Below are positions 34,097-42,762 of a stretch of 64,000 nt of DNA, piece after piece. The stretch is taken from contig NZ_JAAGPR010000020.1 of assembly GCF_017104965.1 (NCBI RefSeq), positions 1 through 64,000 on the forward strand, read 5' to 3'. The notes under the pieces were generated by a model, which ran no database searches, was not told the origin of the DNA, and was given only the letters and a program-made list of their open reading frames with translations. The position numbers were made by a program, and so were the translations under genes. The stretch's first letter is position 1. Each line of letters starts with the position of its first letter. The stretch comes from Paraburkholderia sp. Ac-20340. Its GTDB lineage: Bacteria > Pseudomonadota > Gammaproteobacteria > Burkholderiales > Burkholderiaceae.

Positions 34097-35485
34097 TTAG
34101 AAAAATTCGAGGTAGCTTTTCAGTTCCCAGTCGGAAACGTGGCGCATGTATTCGAGCCATTCCATGCGCTTGAGCTTGATGAATTCCTGCGCGACGGGGC
34201 CGAGCGCTTCGCAGATCAGCGTGTCGGTTTCGAGCGCGTCGAGCGCCTGTTCGAGGTTCTGCGGCAGCACGGCGATGCCGTGTTCCTTGAGCTTGTCGCT
34301 CGACCACTCGTAGAGGTTCTCGTTCGAAGGCGCGCCCGGATCGAGATCGTTGTCGATGCCGTCGAGACCGGCCGCGAGCACGGCGGCCGTCGCCAGATAG
34401 GGATTGCACGCGCCATCGGGCAGACGCAGTTCGATGCGCTCGCCGGGCATGCGCACCATCGTCGAGCGGTTGTTGTCGCCGTAACTCACATAGGCGGGCG
34501 CCCACGTTGCGCCCGTGAGCGAGCGGCCCACGACCAGACGCTTGTACGAGTTGACCGTGGGGTTGCACAGCGCCGTGAGCGCCGGTGCGTGCTTGAGCAG
34601 ACCCGCCGTGAACTGATAGCCGAGCTTCGAAAGCCCCATGCCGAGCGGGTCGCTGGAATCGGCGAACAGATTGCGTTTGCCGTCGCCGATCGACATGTGC
34701 ATATGCATGCCATTGCCGGGACGATTCGCGAACGGCTTGGGCATGAACGAGCAGATCATGCCGAGATCGTTGGCGATCTCCGAAGCGGCCATCTTGAAGA
34801 ATACGTAGTGATCGCACGAAGTCAGGCAATCGGTATACGTGTAGTTGATTTCGAACTGGCCGTTGGCGTCTTCGTGATCGATCTGATAGACGTCGATGCC
34901 CACCGAGCGCATGGCTTCGGTCAGACGTTCGAGGAACACGCGCGTGCGCGACAGGCCCTTGTAGTCGTAACAGGGTTTGGCAAGCGTATCGCTGGGATCG
35001 CACGGCTCCAGCGTGCCGGAAGCGGAGCGGCGCAGCAGCGAGAATTCGGGTTCCAGGCCTGTAAACAAGGTCCAGCCGCGTGCATCGAGCCTGGCGGTCT
35101 GACGCTTGAGCGTGACGCGCGAATCGTAGGCCCAGGCCTCGCCATCGACATGACCGTCGCAGACGATGCGCGCAACGCCCGGCTGCCAGGGCACCGGCGT
35201 GAGCGTAGCGAGATCGCCGACGGCCATGTAATCGGGACCATTGGGCTCGATGCCCACGCCCCAGATCGCGAAGCCCGCGAAACCGGCGCCGGCCTTGAGC
35301 ACGCTCTTCAGATGCGCGAGCGGCACCGACTTGGCCTTGGCGACACCGTGAATATCGACGAACTGCGCCAATACATATTTCACGCCCTGCTGGCTGAGCC
35401 AGCTCTGCGCGTCCTCGGCCGAGTCAAAGCGCGGCACGCCGACTGGCTCGTTGAGCGGCAGCTTGCCCGCATCGTTCAGATTCAT
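34097..35485 (-). CDS. glnT: Type III glutamine synthetase-like ligase (GlnT/GmaS)
   Basis: A 462-residue GS-family ligase. The catalytic blocks include NGMHMHMSIGDGKRNL, NPTVNSYKRLV, WAPAYVSYGDNNRSTMVRMP and RIELRLPDGACNPYLATAAV. This GlnT class comprises gamma-glutamylmethylamide synthetase (GmaS) and related gamma-glutamyl-amine ligases, not the housekeeping GlnA. The ATG at 35485 has AAGGAG seven bases upstream. It leads a four- or five-gene operon with glxB, glxC, glxD and amt. Together they would turn an amine plus glutamate into N-substituted glutamate; the true amine is unknown. Confidence 0.88.
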   Translation of the reverse strand: MNLNDAGKLPLNEPVGVPRFDSAEDAQSWLSQQGVKYVLAQFVDIHGVAKAKSVPLAHLKSVLKAGAGFAGFAIWGVGIEPNGPDYMAVGDLATLTPVPWQPGVARIVCDGHVDGEAWAYDSRVTLKRQTARLDARGWTLFTGLEPEFSLLRRSASGTLEPCDPSDTLAKPCYDYKGLSRTRVFLERLTEAMRSVGIDVYQIDHEDANGQFEINYTYTDCLTSCDHYVFFKMAASEIANDLGMICSFMPKPFANRPGNGMHMHMSIGDGKRNLFADSSDPLGMGLSKLGYQFTAGLLKHAPALTALCNPTVNSYKRLVVGRSLTGATWAPAYVSYGDNNRSTMVRMPGERIELRLPDGACNPYLATAAVLAAGLDGIDNDLDPGAPSNENLYEWSSDKLKEHGIAVLPQNLEQALDALETDTLICEALGPVAQEFIKLKRMEWLEYMRHVSDWELKSYLEFF

Positions 35486-35748
35486 CGTTACTCCTTGCAA
35501 CTACTGCATTGGCGGTTGAAAGAGGCCGTGCGCCACGCACCCGGCTTTACGCTTGCTTCAGACCTGACCGCCATTGCGGGGACGCCGGCTGAGATCAGGC
35601 ATTACGATTTCTGGAACTGCCTTTCCTGTCATGCAACAATGCTTCCTGCAGTTAAACCTCCGGCGCGCACGAAGGACGTGCCGAGCCTTCACGTGCCGGA
35701 CTGCTATTCCTATTCCTGCCTATCTGCTCATCAGTACCGGGACCGACC

Positions 35749-36351
35749 ATGCAAACCGCGGACGACAGCAAAACACCCCTCGAACGCTACCTGGGCGCGA
35801 CGCTGCGCGAACTGCGCCTGCGTCACGGCCTGACCATCGCGCAGGTTGCCGACCAGGCCGGCATCAGCCGCGGCATGCTCTCGAAGATCGAGAACGCGCA
35901 GACCTCGACCGGGCTCGACATCCTGAACCGCATCGCGCAGACGCTGGGCGTCTCGCTCTCCACGCTGTTTCGCAACTTCGACGTACCGCAGGGCGGCGCA
36001 CAGCTCGTCAAGAAAGGCGCGGGGATGGAAGTGGTTCGCAAAGGCACCAAACGCGGTCACACCTACCATCTGCTCGCTTACGATCAGGGCCCGCGCAAAG
36101 CCTTCGAACCCTTTCTCATCACCATGGAAGACGAAGCGGAGCGATTCCCGACATTCGAACATCCCGGTACTGAATTCATTCACATGCTCAAGGGCGTGCT
36201 GGAATACCGCCACGGCCAGCACACCTACGTTCTGCATCCCGGCGACACGCTCACCTTTCAGGCCGATATTCCTCATGGCCCCGAGCGGCTCATCAAGACG
36301 CCCATTCAATTCCTGTCGATCTTCATTTATCCGCCGGGTAGCGCGGAGTGA
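35749..36351 (+). CDS. XRE-family regulator with cupin domain
   Basis: A 200-residue regulator. The helix-turn-helix (about 15-70) contains LTIAQVADQAGISRGMLSKI. The C-terminal cupin (about 105-198) contains FIHMLKGVLEYRHGQHTYVL and DTLTFQADIPHGPERL, with a plausible small-ligand pocket. Such XRE-cupin proteins regulate amine, amino-acid or polyamine catabolism (PuuR-like). The gene is divergent from glnT with 263 bases between them, so it most likely controls the glnT-glx operon. GTACCGGGACC precedes the ATG, which is a weak site. Confidence 0.88.
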   Translation: MQTADDSKTPLERYLGATLRELRLRHGLTIAQVADQAGISRGMLSKIENAQTSTGLDILNRIAQTLGVSLSTLFRNFDVPQGGAQLVKKGAGMEVVRKGTKRGHTYHLLAYDQGPRKAFEPFLITMEDEAERFPTFEHPGTEFIHMLKGVLEYRHGQHTYVLHPGDTLTFQADIPHGPERLIKTPIQFLSIFIYPPGSAE

Positions 36352-36584
36352 AGTCTTCGGGTCTTTCTTATGCAACCTCCGTGCCAAGTTTATCGCTGTG
36401 AATCAAAAGTTCCTGTAGATAAACATCTGGCGCGTGGTTGCGGGCTTTCGTGCTGCGCTGTGTTGCTGTGCTTCTGTTCGGTGCTGCCTGCTTACGGTGC
36501 GTGTCGTTCCTGCCTGCGGAGCGTCCCTGCACTGAAATCGGACGCCCGCTTACGCTGCAGTATCAGTGATGCTTATGCTGCTGT

Positions 36585-37382
36585 TCAGGCGAGCTGCTTT
36601 ACGGCTTCGAGCGCTGCGCTAACCATGTTGCGCAAGGTCGGCTGGACCGCTTCTGCGCGGTCGCTCATGTAGTTGAATGGGGCGTCTTCATTCATATACG
36701 TCGACTGGCACATTTCCAGTTGGATCGCGTGGATGCCGTGGGCCGGCGCGCCAAAGCTGCGGGTGATGTAGCCGCCTTTAAAGCGGCCATTGGCGATTGA
36801 CGTGTAGGGGCTTTGGGTCATCGCTGCAATGGCGGCTTGCTGCACTTCTTCTGCACACGTGCGGCCGTCCTGGGTGCCCAGGTTCAGGTCCGGCAGCTTC
36901 GCTTCGAACAGGCGCGGCAGCACGCTGGCTATCGAGTGCGCTTCCCATAGCAGGACGTTTTTGTGGGTCGCTCTCAGGCGCTTTAATTCAGTTTTTAGGG
37001 CTTCGTGGTAGGGCTGCCAGTATTGTGCTACCCGCTTTGCGCGTTCTGCTTCTGTTGGGGCGCAGTCGGGTTTGTAGAGCGGCTCGCCGCGGAAGGTTTC
37101 GCTCGGGCATAAGCCTGTTGTTGTCTGGCCTGGGTAGAGGCTTTCGTCGTTTGGCGGGCGGTTCAGGTCGATCACGTAGCGGGAGATTTCTGCGCCGATT
37201 ATCGTGGCGTTTAGTTCTCTTGCGAAAGAGTATAGGCGGTTGAGGTGCCAGTCGGTGTCGGCTAGTTTTTTTGCTTCTTCTGTGTAGAGGTGTTCGAGCG
37301 CTTGGGGGATTTTTGTTCCTAAATGAGGGATCGATATTAATAGAGGGGCTTCGCCGCGCTCTATGCTGAATAGTTCGGTCAT
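36585..37382 (-). CDS. hutG: N-formylglutamate amidohydrolase (HutG-type)
   Basis: A 265-residue enzyme that splits N-formylglutamate into formate and glutamate. Family blocks are PLLISIPHLGTKIP, YVIDLNRPPNDESLYPGQ, LLWEAHSIASVLPRLFEAKL and GGYITRSFG. Other hut genes (hutH, hutU, hutI, hutF) are absent here, so it is probably not part of the histidine pathway but of the surrounding glutamate-derivative cluster. The gene lies just left of repeat copy 2. Its plus-strand sequence is T/G-rich, most strongly near the repeat, so codon use drifts along the gene. Confidence 0.88.
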   Translation of the reverse strand: MTELFSIERGEAPLLISIPHLGTKIPQALEHLYTEEAKKLADTDWHLNRLYSFARELNATIIGAEISRYVIDLNRPPNDESLYPGQTTTGLCPSETFRGEPLYKPDCAPTEAERAKRVAQYWQPYHEALKTELKRLRATHKNVLLWEAHSIASVLPRLFEAKLPDLNLGTQDGRTCAEEVQQAAIAAMTQSPYTSIANGRFKGGYITRSFGAPAHGIHAIQLEMCQSTYMNEDAPFNYMSDRAEAVQPTLRNMVSAALEAVKQLA

Positions 37383-37417
37383 CTTATTGATCCTCCTTTT
37401 GTCGAATTTCTTAAGGC

Positions 37418-37938
37418 GTTGGCATTTCCTTGTTTTCGTGTCGGTCTATTAGCGTCGCCCCTGTGCGGGGCGGCACCTACTTTTCTTTGCAGCGGCAAAG
37501 AAAAGTAGGCAAAAGAAAGCCGCTACAAACGCCAGAATGACGCAGTCCACAAACCGCCTTTTAGGGGGAAAGGTATAGGAGCATCCGGTCCCCCGCACCA
37601 TACCACTGAGTGACAAGGCGCCCGCCCACCCGGGGGCGCTGCGCGCCCCGAGGGGCATAACCGCAAACCGAAGGTTTGCTGGTTTCACCGGCAAACCCAA
37701 CCGTTGCGCGCGCAGCGAGCAACGGGATGTATGACGGCTTTGTCACTGGCTTTGAAGGCGCGAGGTGACGGACGCCCCTATACCATTCCCCGCGTAAGGC
37801 TGTTTGTGGACTGCGTCAGTCTGGCGGTGTGAGCGGCTTTCTTTTGCCTACTTTTCTTTGCCGCTGCAAAGAAAAGTAGGTGCCGCCCCGCACAGGGGCA
37901 ACGCTAATAGACCGACACGACCACAAGGAAATGCCAAC
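37418..37938. repeat. Structured inverted-repeat element, copy 2 (full length)
   Basis: Both arms are present. The left arm starts GTTGGCATTTCCTTGT and then GTGTCGGTCTATTAGCG. The right arm is its reverse complement with few mismatches and ends GAAATGCCAAC. Similarity between arms continues inward for about 170-200 bases, including the CCTACTTTTCTTTGC block, AAAGAAAGCCGCT and CGCAGTCCACAAAC. The centre (about 37680) is packed with short hairpins. The segment 37477-37938 is nearly identical to 164-611. There is no transposase gene. A hairpin of this size can extrude as a cruciform. Confidence 0.9.
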
Positions 37939-37982
37939 AAACAAAAAAACACAAACAAATACCAACACGAAAAAAATAAAAC

Positions 37983-38948
37983 CTAAACCAAAGCATCCTC
38001 AGCCAAAAACGGCAAAGCACGCGCAAGCGCAGGCTTAATAGTCCCATCAACCACACGCCGAGTAAGCGTAACAATTTCCTGCCCAAAAGCTTCCCATTCC
38101 CCTTGCCGATGCAGCAAAAAGAAATCCCTACGCCCAAGCCGCCCAGCAGGCAAAGGAAGCACAGCAATATCGGGCAAATAATGCCGAGCCTGCCACAAAC
38201 AAAGCGGCGTCGAGATAGCAAACCCAAGCCGCGCAGCAACGAGACTCAACAGCGGATCGGTAGCATCAAACTCAAAGCGCCGCGGGCTATTAATCCCAAG
38301 ATGCCGCGCATACCGCTCGACCTGCTGCCCAATCACAGACCGCGCCGTATAGCGGATCATCGGCATCTCAAGCGCCAGCGTGCGCCAATCCACACCAGGC
38401 CGCTCCGCCAGCCAGGCCCGCGACACCACCACAACAAAAGCCTCAGAAAACAGCGGCACCTCGACAATCCGCGCATCGTTAAGCGTCGTCTGCGTACACA
38501 CCGCCAGATCCAGTTCCCGATCGTGCAACTGCTTGCTCAACCCCGGCGTCAAGCCGGACCACAGCGCGATTTGCCGAGCCGTCCCCGACACCGCCCGGAT
38601 CAACTCCGGCCCCACCGTCGCCGCAAACGAATCGACACAGCCCAGCCGCACCGGCAAGGTGCCCGCATGAGAGGCATCGCCAATCCGCGTACTCACCATC
38701 TGCGCATGCTCGAGCAACGCTCCCGCCAATTCCAGCAACGCCCGCCCCGCAACATTGGGCCGCGGCGGGCGGCTCTCGCGATCGAACAGCGTCACGCCCT
38801 GATCGCGCTCCAGCGCAGCAATCGCCTGGCTCACGGCGCTCTGGCTCACGCCCAACTGTTTCGCCGCGCCCGTCATCGAGCCGGTCTCGCACACCGCGAG
38901 AAATGCCTGCAAGGCGTTCAGATCGATAGGCGCCTGGGTGCGTCTCAT
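37983..38948 (-). CDS. LysR family transcriptional regulator
   Basis: A 321-residue LysR regulator. The HTH is GSMTGAAKQLGVSQSAVSQA (about 22-41), followed by LERDQGVTLFDRESRPPRPN. GGAG precedes the ATG at 38948. It is divergent from the DAO-family oxidoreductase with about 200 bases between them, including ATAAGTTTGCCTAAT (39077-39091), which fits the LysR T-N11-A form. It likely controls the DAO-ETF operon. The 3' half of the gene is A/C-rich on the plus strand because it borders repeat copy 2, and codon use is atypical there. Confidence 0.85.
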   Translation of the reverse strand: MRRTQAPIDLNALQAFLAVCETGSMTGAAKQLGVSQSAVSQAIAALERDQGVTLFDRESRPPRPNVAGRALLELAGALLEHAQMVSTRIGDASHAGTLPVRLGCVDSFAATVGPELIRAVSGTARQIALWSGLTPGLSKQLHDRELDLAVCTQTTLNDARIVEVPLFSEAFVVVVSRAWLAERPGVDWRTLALEMPMIRYTARSVIGQQVERYARHLGINSPRRFEFDATDPLLSLVAARLGFAISTPLCLWQARHYLPDIAVLPLPAGRLGRRDFFLLHRQGEWEAFGQEIVTLTRRVVDGTIKPALARALPFLAEDALV

Positions 38949-39153
38949 GTCGACTCCAAGGGAAAGACCGGCGAAACGGCCAGCTAAAGAACCGGCAATC
39001 ACGCACCGCGCTGGACATCATCATGCCGCGCCAGGCAACGCTTTCGCCGAGGATGAGCAATTGCACTCGTCGTCCATAAGTTTGCCTAATACAAAAAAAT
39101 GGCGCAGCACCCGGTCCCAGAATGCGTTCCATCGTCCACCCACTGGGGGCCCC

Positions 39154-40341
39154 ATGAGCCACTATGACTATGTCGTGATCGGCGCCGGCGTGATCGGTAC
39201 GTCCGTTGCCCATCATCTCGCCGCGCTCGGCGCGAAAAGCGTGCTCGTCGTCGATCAGGGCACGATCGGCGCCGGCACTACCTCGCAATCGTCCGGGCTG
39301 CTGCGCACACACTATTCGGTGCGCCAGAACGTCGAACTCGCCCGCGCGTCCTGGTGGGCGTTCAATAATTTCGCCGATTATCTCGGCGACGATGAAGCGT
39401 CCTGCGGTCTCGTCAAATGCGGTTATATGATCGCCGCCCCCGAAGGCGACAAGCTCGATCCGCTCGCCGCTTCGCTGCGCGCGCAGCAGGACATGGGCAT
39501 CGAGGTGCAACTGCTCGACCGCGCTCAGGCGCACGAACGCCTGCCGATCGCCACGTTCGACGATGCTGCGCTGATCGGTTTCGAGCCCGAAGCCGGTTTC
39601 GCCGATGCCTATCTCGTGGCAACGAGTTTCGCGCGCTCGGCCCGCCGCCGCGGCGTGAAGATCATGGAGAACACCCGCGTGACCGGCGTGATCCGCGAAG
39701 GCCGTCGCGTCGTGGGCGTCGATACCACCGCCGGGCGCTTTAGCTGCGGCACGCTGATCAGCACGCAGAACATCTGGACGCCGGAACTCGCCGGCTGGAT
39801 CGGCGTGGATCTGCCGGTCAAGCCCGAGCGCCATACCGTGCTCGCGCTCGAATGCGACGCCGCGCCCTACACCTTCGCCATGCCCGCCTTCAAGGATCTG
39901 GGTTCGGCTGGCATGCTGTATTTCCGCAGCTACGGCGGCAGCCAGATGCTGGTCTCCGAAGGCGTCGTGGGCGACACGCTCAATGCGCCCGAGACCGAGC
40001 AAGGCGATATCTCGCTCGACTATGTGGCCGAAGTCGGCGCGCAGGTGGCCGAACATTTCCCGGCTTATGAAACGGCGGGCCTCGCTTCTTCGTGGACCGG
40101 TGTGTACGACGTGACGCCCGACTGGAACCCGGTGCTCGGCAATGTCGCCGACGTGGAAGGTCTGACCGTGGGCTTCGGTTTCTCCGGGCATGGCTTCAAG
40201 CTTTCGCCGGGCATCGGCAAGTTGCTCGCGCAACATGCGCTGGGCCTGCCAACCGATGTTTCGCTCGAACCGTATGCGCTTTCGCGTTTCGCGAGCGGCC
40301 AGTTGCTGACCGGCAAATACGGTCTGGGCGCGGTGTCGTAA
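39154..40341 (+). CDS. DAO-family FAD-dependent oxidoreductase
   Basis: A 395-residue flavoprotein of the D-amino-acid-oxidase/sarcosine-oxidase superfamily. The FAD motif is VVIGAGVIGTSVAHHLAALG (8-27). The family blocks TTSQSSGLLRTHYSVRQNVEL and DVEGLTVGFGFSGHGFKLSP are present. The ETF genes directly downstream show that it passes electrons to ETF rather than to oxygen, as dimethylglycine and sarcosine dehydrogenases do. A substrate such as an N-methyl amino acid is therefore inferred. The flanking glnT-glx genes make N-methylglutamate a candidate. Confidence 0.85.
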   Translation: MSHYDYVVIGAGVIGTSVAHHLAALGAKSVLVVDQGTIGAGTTSQSSGLLRTHYSVRQNVELARASWWAFNNFADYLGDDEASCGLVKCGYMIAAPEGDKLDPLAASLRAQQDMGIEVQLLDRAQAHERLPIATFDDAALIGFEPEAGFADAYLVATSFARSARRRGVKIMENTRVTGVIREGRRVVGVDTTAGRFSCGTLISTQNIWTPELAGWIGVDLPVKPERHTVLALECDAAPYTFAMPAFKDLGSAGMLYFRSYGGSQMLVSEGVVGDTLNAPETEQGDISLDYVAEVGAQVAEHFPAYETAGLASSWTGVYDVTPDWNPVLGNVADVEGLTVGFGFSGHGFKLSPGIGKLLAQHALGLPTDVSLEPYALSRFASGQLLTGKYGLGAVS

Positions 40342-40382
40342 GCCCACGAAACACGCCAGGATTTCGCACACAGGAACCGACC

Positions 40383-41147
40383 ATGACTCTCCGCATTCTC
40401 GTGCCCGTCAAGCGCGTGGTGGACCCGAACGTACGCGTGCGCCTGAGCGCCGCCGGTGCCATCGATACGGCCGGGCTGAAGATGTCGCTCAACCCCTTCG
40501 ACGAATGCGCGCTCGAAAAAGCGCTGCAACTGAAGGAAGCCGGCGTGGCCACGCATGTCACCGTGCTCACGTGCGGCCTGCCCACGCATCAGGACGTGCT
40601 GCGCACCGCGCTCGCCATGGGCGCCGACGATGCCGTGCTGATCGACACCGGCGCCGCCACTTCCACGCTCGATTCGCTCGCCGTGGCGCGCCTGATCGCC
40701 GCGCATATGAGCGAAGCCGATTACGGCCTCGTGCTGTGCGGCAAGCAGGCGATCGACGGCGATATCGGCGGCGTGGCGGCCATGCTCGCGGCGCTGCTCG
40801 GCTGGCCGCAGGCGCTCAACGCCAGCGCGCTCGACGCCGCCGACGGCGGCTGGCGCGTGAGTTGCGGCGACGACGCAGGCACGTCCACCTGGCAACTCGA
40901 CGGTCCCGCCGTGGTGAGCGCAGATCTGCGTCTCGCCGATCCGCGCCGCGTCACCTTACCGAGCATCGTCAAGGCGAAGCAGAAGCCGCTCGCCACGCGC
41001 GACGCTGCGGCCGCGCTCGATGCGCAAAGCCACGTGGTCGCGCTCAATGATCCGCCCGTGCGCGAGCCTGGCGTGAAGGTCGAAGGTATCGCCGCGCTGC
41101 TCGATGCGCTGGCTGGTCAACGTGTATTCGAAACCGCAGGAGCATGA
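40383..41147 (+). CDS. etfB: Electron transfer flavoprotein, beta subunit
   Basis: A 254-residue ETF beta subunit. LVPVKRVVDPNVRVRLS opens the protein and SLNPFDECALEKALQLKE is the AMP/FAD-proximal block. LVLCGKQAIDGDIGGVAAML and TLPSIVKAKQKPL are typical. It forms a heterodimer with EtfA and carries electrons from the DAO-family enzyme. It is a specialised copy rather than the housekeeping ETF, judging by its operon. The ATG at 40383 follows CAGGAACCGACC. Its stop is next to the start region of etfA. Confidence 0.9.
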   Translation: MTLRILVPVKRVVDPNVRVRLSAAGAIDTAGLKMSLNPFDECALEKALQLKEAGVATHVTVLTCGLPTHQDVLRTALAMGADDAVLIDTGAATSTLDSLAVARLIAAHMSEADYGLVLCGKQAIDGDIGGVAAMLAALLGWPQALNASALDAADGGWRVSCGDDAGTSTWQLDGPAVVSADLRLADPRRVTLPSIVKAKQKPLATRDAAAALDAQSHVVALNDPPVREPGVKVEGIAALLDALAGQRVFETAGA

Positions 41148-41149
41148 CG

Positions 41150-42100
41150 ATGAGAACGCTGGTTCTGGCCGATGACGAAATCGGCAACGCAGGCGCGATT
41201 GCCGATGCCACCTTGCGCACGATAGGCGCGGCTGGCGCGCTGGGGCAACCCGTCGATCTGCTGGTATTCGATGCGGCGAGCGCCACTGCGGCGGCGCAAA
41301 TCAGCGGCGTGGCGCGCGTGCTGCAGGCCTCTGCCGGTGACGCCGATACGCTCGCGCCCGAAACCGTCGCCGCGCAATTGCAGGCGCTCGCCCCGCAGTA
41401 TTCGACGGTTCTCGCGCCCCATCGCGCACGCGGCCGCGCTGCGTTGCCACGCGCGGCGGCGCTCACGGCAGGCGCTTTTCTCGCCGATGTCATCGCGCTG
41501 CGCGAAGATGGCCAGTTCGTGCGCGGTCTTTACGCAGGCAGCGTAATCGCTACTGTTGCGAGCGCAACGACCTGCACGTTCGCTACGGTGCGCCCGACAT
41601 CGTTCGCGCCTGTGGCGGCGAATGGCGGCGCGGCGGAAATCGTCGCGCTCGCGCCGCTGGAACCCTTCGCGCGCACACGTCTGATCGAGCGCCGCGCCGC
41701 CGAACAAAGCGGCCAGGACCTGGGCAACGCGCGCGTGGTGCTCGCAGGCGGACGCGGCGTCGCATCGGCCGACAGCATGACGCGTCTGGGCAAGCTGGCC
41801 GATACGCTCGGCGCGGCGCTTGGCGCTTCGCGGGCCGCCGTCGATGCCGGCTACGCGCCCAACGCGGCGCAGGTCGGCCAGACCGGGCGCAGCGTCGCGC
41901 CGGATGTGTACGTGGCCTTCGGCATCTCGGGCGCGATCCAGCATCTGGCGGGCATGAAGGACGCGAAGTTCATCGTCGCGGTGAACAAGGACCCGGATGC
42001 GCCGATCTTCTCCGTCGCCGACGTGGGCCTCGTGGGCGATCTGTTCGATGTGGTCGGCGCGCTGGAAACGCGCGTTGCGGGCTCGGAGTCGCGCGCATGA
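41150..42100 (+). CDS. etfA: Electron transfer flavoprotein, alpha subunit
   Basis: A 316-residue ETF alpha subunit. The C-terminal FAD domain contains VVLAGGRGVASADSM, GASRAAVDAGYAPNAAQVGQTGR in part, and FGISGAIQHLAGMKDAKFIV. The extreme C-terminus NKDPDAPIFSVADVGLVGDL is diagnostic. The start at 41150 is preferred because AGGAG lies eight bases upstream; the ATG at 41144 would sit too close. The stop overlaps the hutD gene by ATGA. It completes the ETF dimer that links the DAO-family enzyme to ETF-QO. Confidence 0.9.
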   Translation: MRTLVLADDEIGNAGAIADATLRTIGAAGALGQPVDLLVFDAASATAAAQISGVARVLQASAGDADTLAPETVAAQLQALAPQYSTVLAPHRARGRAALPRAAALTAGAFLADVIALREDGQFVRGLYAGSVIATVASATTCTFATVRPTSFAPVAANGGAAEIVALAPLEPFARTRLIERRAAEQSGQDLGNARVVLAGGRGVASADSMTRLGKLADTLGAALGASRAAVDAGYAPNAAQVGQTGRSVAPDVYVAFGISGAIQHLAGMKDAKFIVAVNKDPDAPIFSVADVGLVGDLFDVVGALETRVAGSESRA

Positions 42101-42762
42101 CCGCGCGCCTGCTCGCGACTTCGCCCGCTGCCGTCAACAGCGCAGAAGCCACTCAAAGCGCCGACGATGCAACAACCGCCGTGCGCTTCATCGACTGCAC
42201 GCGCCTCGCGCCCGAACCGTGGGCGAACGGCGGCGGCGTGACGCGCACACTTGCGCGCGGGCCGCAGCAGCATGGCGCGGCGGCGTGGCGCGTGAGCATC
42301 GCGACGCTCGACGGCGCCGCGAAGTTCTCGCAGTTTCCCGGCTACGATCGCACGCTGCTGCCCATCGACGACGGCATGATCGACCTGCGTTCGCAGGACG
42401 GCCAGTTGCTCGCCCGCGCGGGGCAGCCTATGCATTTTTCCGGCGATCTGCATGTGTGGGTGAATCTGCCCGCGCGCCCGGTGAACGTCCTCAACGTGAT
42501 GTGCAAGCGTGGCGTGACGCGCGCTCGTGTGAGCGTGGCCGCGCATTCGTTGCGCGTCACGCCGGCCACGACGCATCTGCTGGTGAGCCTCGCCGGGCAA
42601 TGGAGCGTCGAGAGCACGCTGCTGCGCGGCGTGACGCTGCCGCCGCTGCACGCGATGTGGATCAGCGGCCGCCCCGAAGAACTGGCGCTGCGGCCCTCCG
42701 GTCCGGGCGCGCAACTGGCGTCGATCGCCATCGATGCCGTGACGGAGGCCTCATGCCGATGA
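42097..42762 (+). CDS. hutD: HutD family protein
   Basis: A 221-residue protein. After a variable N-terminus of about 30 residues it reads PEPWANGGGVTRTLARGP and FSQFPGYDRTLLPIDDG, the hallmarks of the HutD cupin family. HutD is linked to histidine and formylglutamate use in Pseudomonas, where it limits induction of the hut genes; the mechanism is unclear. Here it is embedded in an ETF operon and overlaps both neighbours, by ATGA at the start and ten bases at the end. Together with the nearby HutG it suggests that a formyl- or formimino-glutamate type compound matters in this region. Confidence 0.85.
   Translation: MTARLLATSPAAVNSAEATQSADDATTAVRFIDCTRLAPEPWANGGGVTRTLARGPQQHGAAAWRVSIATLDGAAKFSQFPGYDRTLLPIDDGMIDLRSQDGQLLARAGQPMHFSGDLHVWVNLPARPVNVLNVMCKRGVTRARVSVAAHSLRVTPATTHLLVSLAGQWSVESTLLRGVTLPPLHAMWISGRPEELALRPSGPGAQLASIAIDAVTEASCR

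Noticed and set aside
33177..35003. Reading glxB as a 608-residue protein
   Set aside because: The amidotransferase needs an N-terminal MCGIVG with Cys2 as nucleophile, which fixes the start at 34085. The upstream part overlaps glnT in another frame.
35497..35650. TGCAAC-containing repeats between glnT and the XRE-cupin gene as operators
   Set aside because: The similarity is short and imperfect. I could not separate it from chance by eye.
34088..35833. A 581-codon plus-strand frame over glnT
   Set aside because: It is the complement of a well-conserved glutamine synthetase gene and has no ribosome site or recognisable protein features.
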